Below are positions 12,350-14,311 of a stretch of 14,311 nucleotides of DNA, one piece after another. A program made the position numbers and the translations under genes. Position 1 is the first letter of the stretch; every line of letters begins with the position of its first letter. The stretch lies in NCBI GenBank assembly GCA_016195615.1, contig JACPZF010000027.1, positions 1 to 14,311 of the forward strand, in the 5' to 3' direction. Below the pieces are notes generated by a model that did no database searches, was not told the DNA's origin, and saw only the letters and a program-made list of their open reading frames with translations. The DNA is from Candidatus Gottesmanbacteria bacterium (GTDB lineage: Bacteria; Patescibacteriota; Microgenomatia; JACPZF01).

Positions 12350-12476
12350 ACAGGTAAGATAAAATTGCGAAAGCTCGTAATAGTTTTTCCAAAATTGCCC
12401 CCAAGAAAGTACTGTTGGCTTTTCTCGAGGGCAAAGACAGATCAAGGCTCACAAAAGTCAAGAACTGTAAAAAGAT
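12350..12476 (+). other. Intergenic stretch with nothing recognised
   Basis: Together with its flanks this is the longest gene-free stretch of the window (12190-12563). Apart from the palindromes and the promoter listed separately I see no gene, RNA or repeat here. Short frames in it have no coding features. Confidence 0.5.
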
Positions 12477-12505
12477 TTTACTAATTACCTTTTTGTCTCT
12501 ATAAT
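12477..12505 (+). promoter_or_regulatory. Promoter of the TrmB-family regulator
   Basis: TTTACT (12477-12482), 17 bp, TATAAT (12500-12505). Other promoters of this form in the window are followed by the start codon after 6-7 nt. Here the ATG (12564) is 58 nt away, and the gap is filled by palindromes. Confidence 0.65.
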
Positions 12506-12508
12506 CGG

Positions 12509-12562
12509 TGTCCAAGAGGTGGACATCAAGTCAGACTTGGTATCCAAGTCAGACTTGGACAT
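12509..12562 (+). repeat. 18-bp tandem repeat of TCAGA-centred palindromes at the regulator's start
   Basis: Two 18-bp units (12527-12544 and 12545-12562) share CAAGTCAGACTTGG and end in TATC and ACAT. Each contains a palindrome AAGTC-A-GACTT. The whole block is bounded by TGTCCAAG (12509-12516) and its complement CTTGGACA (12555-12562). Since 18 is a multiple of three, the block stays open in the regulator's frame as D-I-K-S-D-L-V-S-K-S-D-L-D-I. Confidence 0.75.
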
Positions 12563-12563
12563 T

Positions 12564-13355
12564 ATGGATAAAGAGGAAAAAATCATCCTTGATTTTTTGG
12601 AAAACCTGGGTCTGTCGAATTTTGAAGCCAAAATTTATCTTTACCTAGTCGAGCACGGTAGTTCGACCACTCTGGAAATTTCTAAATTCATCGAAATTCC
12701 GCGCACTACGGTCTATCGTCTTTTGGAAAGATTAAAAAGACTGGGAATAGTAGAAGAAGTGGTTGATCAGTATAAAACCAAAGCTAAGGCGGTCGATATT
12801 GACCGCCTGGAAAAATTAGTGGCTAAAAAAAGTACCGAAGTTAAAAAATTGCAGGAACTTTTCCCCGATATTGCCAGAGTCTTAGCTTTAAAATCGCTCC
12901 AAAATCAAAATCAAACCAAAGTCCTTTATTATCGCGGCCAGGAAGGCATGAAACAAATGCTCTGGAATCTCCTTCGCACGAAAGATCTTTTCCGCGGCTA
13001 TTCTTACTGCACCCCGGTAGAAACGGCCGGGCCGGAGTACGCCCTCGAATGGGCGCTCGAATTTAACAAAAGAGGCCTAAGTGGCCGCGATTTGTATTCC
13101 GATCAATACCTAGAAAGCGCCAAAAAAAATCCCTACCCTACCCCCATCACCTGGGACACCTGGAAATCAAGATACGTCTCGCCAAAAGTTTTAAATATTG
13201 ATCATCAGATTGATATTTATAATGATGTCGTGGCCTATTACAATTGGCACGAAGGAGAAATTTTTGGCGTCGAGATTTACAACCAGAAAGTGGCTAATTT
13301 GCAAAAGCAGATTTTTGATGTGCTGTGGAAGATGGGAGAGAGGAAAAATTTTTAA
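12564..13355 (+). CDS. TrmB-family winged-helix transcriptional regulator
   Basis: The 263-residue protein starts MDKEEKIILDFLENLGLSNF. Residues 12-65 form the TrmB winged helix-turn-helix (LGLSNFEAKIYLYLVEHG, then EISKFIEIPRTTVYRLLERL with the recognition helix, and KRLGIVEE as the wing start). A charged helix around 85-110 links it to a C-terminal domain with YYRGQEGMKQMLWNLL (about 132-147), as found after the HTH in many uncharacterised bacterial TrmB-like proteins. In archaea TrmB proteins sense sugars; the ligand here is unknown. ATG 12564 is chosen because the in-frame extension from GTG 12519 is made only of the 18-bp palindrome repeats. A GTG start would be 13 nt after the TATAAT, so a 15-residue longer form remains possible. 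A strong hairpin follows the stop. Confidence 0.8.
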   Translation: MDKEEKIILDFLENLGLSNFEAKIYLYLVEHGSSTTLEISKFIEIPRTTVYRLLERLKRLGIVEEVVDQYKTKAKAVDIDRLEKLVAKKSTEVKKLQELFPDIARVLALKSLQNQNQTKVLYYRGQEGMKQMLWNLLRTKDLFRGYSYCTPVETAGPEYALEWALEFNKRGLSGRDLYSDQYLESAKKNPYPTPITWDTWKSRYVSPKVLNIDHQIDIYNDVVAYYNWHEGEIFGVEIYNQKVANLQKQIFDVLWKMGERKNF

Positions 13356-13356
13356 C

Positions 13357-13379
13357 CCGCCTGCCGGCGGGCAGGTTTC
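13357..13379 (+). terminator. GC-rich hairpin, probable bidirectional terminator
   Basis: CCCGCC (13356-13361) pairs with GGCGGG (13366-13371), or alternatively CCTGCC with GGCAGG, right after the regulator's stop and followed by tttct. On the other strand it is followed by an A/T-rich run. It separates two converging genes. Similar CCCGCC-TGCC-GGCGGG sequences are common dispersed palindromes, so it may also be a repeat copy. Confidence 0.6.
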
Positions 13380-13403
13380 TAATTAAATTTCCTAATTATC
13401 GAA

Positions 13404-14201
13404 CTAGTGATTCCTGCAAACTCCACTACTGGTGGAATAATAGATATGAATTCCCTGCCCATCGTCTCGATTACGAATGTCAAAATTATAAATGCCACCG
13501 TGTATTTCTTGTGAAGAAAGGTTCCTAAAATTGTCAGGAACAATAGTGGCAAAGTCTGGTAATATACGTTTTAATCGTTGGCTAAATTCATGCCAAGTCA
13601 TGATTTGACTAGTTCTGTAATCTACGAAAGCATTGCTACTAAAGTCCAATCTTGTCTTTGTTCTCGGATATCTATTTCTTAATTTATCACTTTCCTCTGC
13701 CTGGGTAAAAAAATTCCTGATGGCTTCTCGATGTTTTCCTACTACTCTTGGCCGTAACCCTAATCTTTTTACAATTTCAAGTTCTAAGCCTGTCGAAGTG
13801 TAATGGCTATAATAAAGCGGTATTCCAACTTTTTTTAATCTTACACCATATGCAGTAGCCAATCGTAATTTGTCTTGAGAAATTATTTCTCTCTCAAATC
13901 TAGACCTTTTCCCAACAAGCTTACCATCTGGTGTCCTTTCATCGATAATATACCTGCGGCCTCTTGGTGTTGGAACTTCACCACAAAGATTATTTTTAAT
14001 CAAGAAATCTAATGCTTCCCAAACGGCATGTTGCAGCCCTGAATCAAAGTAATAAACCGAGCGCTCATCCACACCAAGAACTGAAGTAATTATCCGGAAC
14101 ATGTCGTTAGTCATAGCATCCGCAGCCAACGCCTCGTGAGAAAACCCTCTTGTTATTTCTTCCTTAAAATTAATCCTTTCTGGCTGCGGATTAGGTGTCA
14201 A
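13404..14201 (-). CDS. Protein of unknown function
   Basis: I do not recognise this 265-residue product. It is basic and hydrophilic with no signal peptide or membrane span; the visible parts are an alpha-helical N-terminal region (MFRIITSVLGVDERSVYYFD at about 34-53, then HAVWEALDFLIKNN), a basic strand region (GRRYIIDERTPDGKLVGKRS) and a His/Tyr-rich C-terminal part. No ATG precedes the conserved-looking sequence: the frame starts at TTG 14201, and it stays open further upstream to a TAG near 14232, encoding SRQDPNLLDL with no usual start codon. A TATAAT lies on the minus strand at 14243-14238; by the spacing rule of this window the start codon should be at about 14231, where the in-frame codon is TTA. 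The start may therefore be lost or non-canonical. It converges with the regulator. Confidence 0.5.
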   Translation of the reverse strand: MTPNPQPERINFKEEITRGFSHEALAADAMTNDMFRIITSVLGVDERSVYYFDSGLQHAVWEALDFLIKNNLCGEVPTPRGRRYIIDERTPDGKLVGKRSRFEREIISQDKLRLATAYGVRLKKVGIPLYYSHYTSTGLELEIVKRLGLRPRVVGKHREAIRNFFTQAEESDKLRNRYPRTKTRLDFSSNAFVDYRTSQIMTWHEFSQRLKRILPDFATIVPDNFRNLSSQEIHGGIYNFDIRNRDDGQGIHIYYSTSSGVCRNH

Positions 14202-14237
14202 ATCTAAAAGGTTAGGGTCTTGTCTACTTAACTAATA

Positions 14238-14243
14238 ATTATA
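14238..14243 (-). promoter_or_regulatory. Candidate -10 for the unknown minus-strand gene
   Basis: TATAAT on the minus strand overlaps the stop codon of the transposase-like fragment. No clear -35 was seen. Confidence 0.35.
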
Positions 14244-14311
14244 GGTTAAATAATTCGACGAGTTTCTTTAGGGATTTTTCTAAGTTTCCCCGGTTGTTAA
14301 ACCGCCACTCG
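14239..14311 (-). CDS. C-terminal end of a transposase, IS1595/ISXO2-like (partial)
   Basis: Entering from the window edge, 24 codons read E-W-R-F-N-N-R-G-N, then LEKSLKKLVELFNL and stop. An aromatic-Arg-Phe-Asn-x-Arg motif shortly before a leucine-rich end is the usual finish of IS1595/ISXO2-type DDE transposases ('EFxxRFNRR...LfxrLL'). Only this tail is visible, so the call rests on one motif. If correct, the element would end within the next few dozen bases, close to the promoter region of the unknown gene at 14201. Confidence 0.45.
   Translation of the reverse strand, partial: EWRFNNRGNLEKSLKKLVELFNL

Noticed and set aside
12519..12563. GTG 12519 as the preferred start of the TrmB-type regulator
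   Set aside because: The added residues are encoded entirely by the 18-bp palindromic tandem repeat. It is kept only as an alternative.
12190..12563. CRISPR array
   Set aside because: The repeats are palindromic, unequal in length and not separated by unique spacers of constant size, and no cas gene is nearby.

Overview
The window reads like a chromosome segment from a Candidate Phyla Radiation bacterium (Patescibacteria, plausibly a Microgenomates-type lineage). This is inference from gene style, since no search was possible. The pointers are moderately AT-rich DNA, compact genes with few Shine-Dalgarno sites, several -10 boxes sitting 6-7 nt in front of start codons (leaderless transcripts), a very large secreted Thr/Pro-linker protein, a TrmB-type regulator, an AbiEii-type toxin with a small partner, a tiny GIY-YIG protein, and many short dispersed palindromes.

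Layout. 1-509: the left end of an IS3-family element (transposase start on the minus strand) sits inside, and truncates, a YfhO-like membrane-protein gene. 560-1720: a membrane-anchored SGNH hydrolase and then rpmG (ribosomal protein bL33). Its last seven codons and stop recur twice downstream, each copy preceded by a hairpin. 1969-5703: a 1244-residue secreted protein with four cysteine pairs, a long Thr/Pro linker and two related C-terminal domains. 5803-6577: a REP-associated tyrosine transposase (RAYT) bracketed by a 12-bp inverted repeat. 6656-7447: a short methyltransferase-like protein and a small single-span membrane protein. 7450-9437 (minus): an unrecognised protein of about 660 residues with six tandem amphipathic heptads and an apparent frameshift near its N-terminus.

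9591-10144: tRNA-Trp(CCA), followed directly by a GIY-YIG gene lying between two related palindromes; the first palindrome overlaps the tRNA 3' end. 10227-11092: a small putative antitoxin overlapping an AbiEii/DUF1814-type nucleotidyltransferase. 11210-11902: an AcpH-like (DUF479) phosphodiesterase. 11950-12562: a cluster of nested palindromes around a small zinc-ribbon gene and the promoter of a TrmB-family regulator (12564-13355). 13404-14201 (minus): an unrecognised protein without an ATG start. 14239-14311 (minus): the last codons of what looks like an IS1595/ISXO2-type transposase.

How the parts relate. This is not one pathway. It is an accessory region of single-gene transcription units separated by mobile or palindromic DNA. 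The most interesting signals are at DNA level: (i) the GIY-YIG gene boxed by matching palindromes at a tRNA end, (ii) synonymous-diverged copies of the rpmG tail, (iii) a set of odd-length palindromes with a constant TCAGA centre and variable arms that have landed in promoters, in another repeat and next to a start codon, and (iv) recurrent leaderless promoter geometry.
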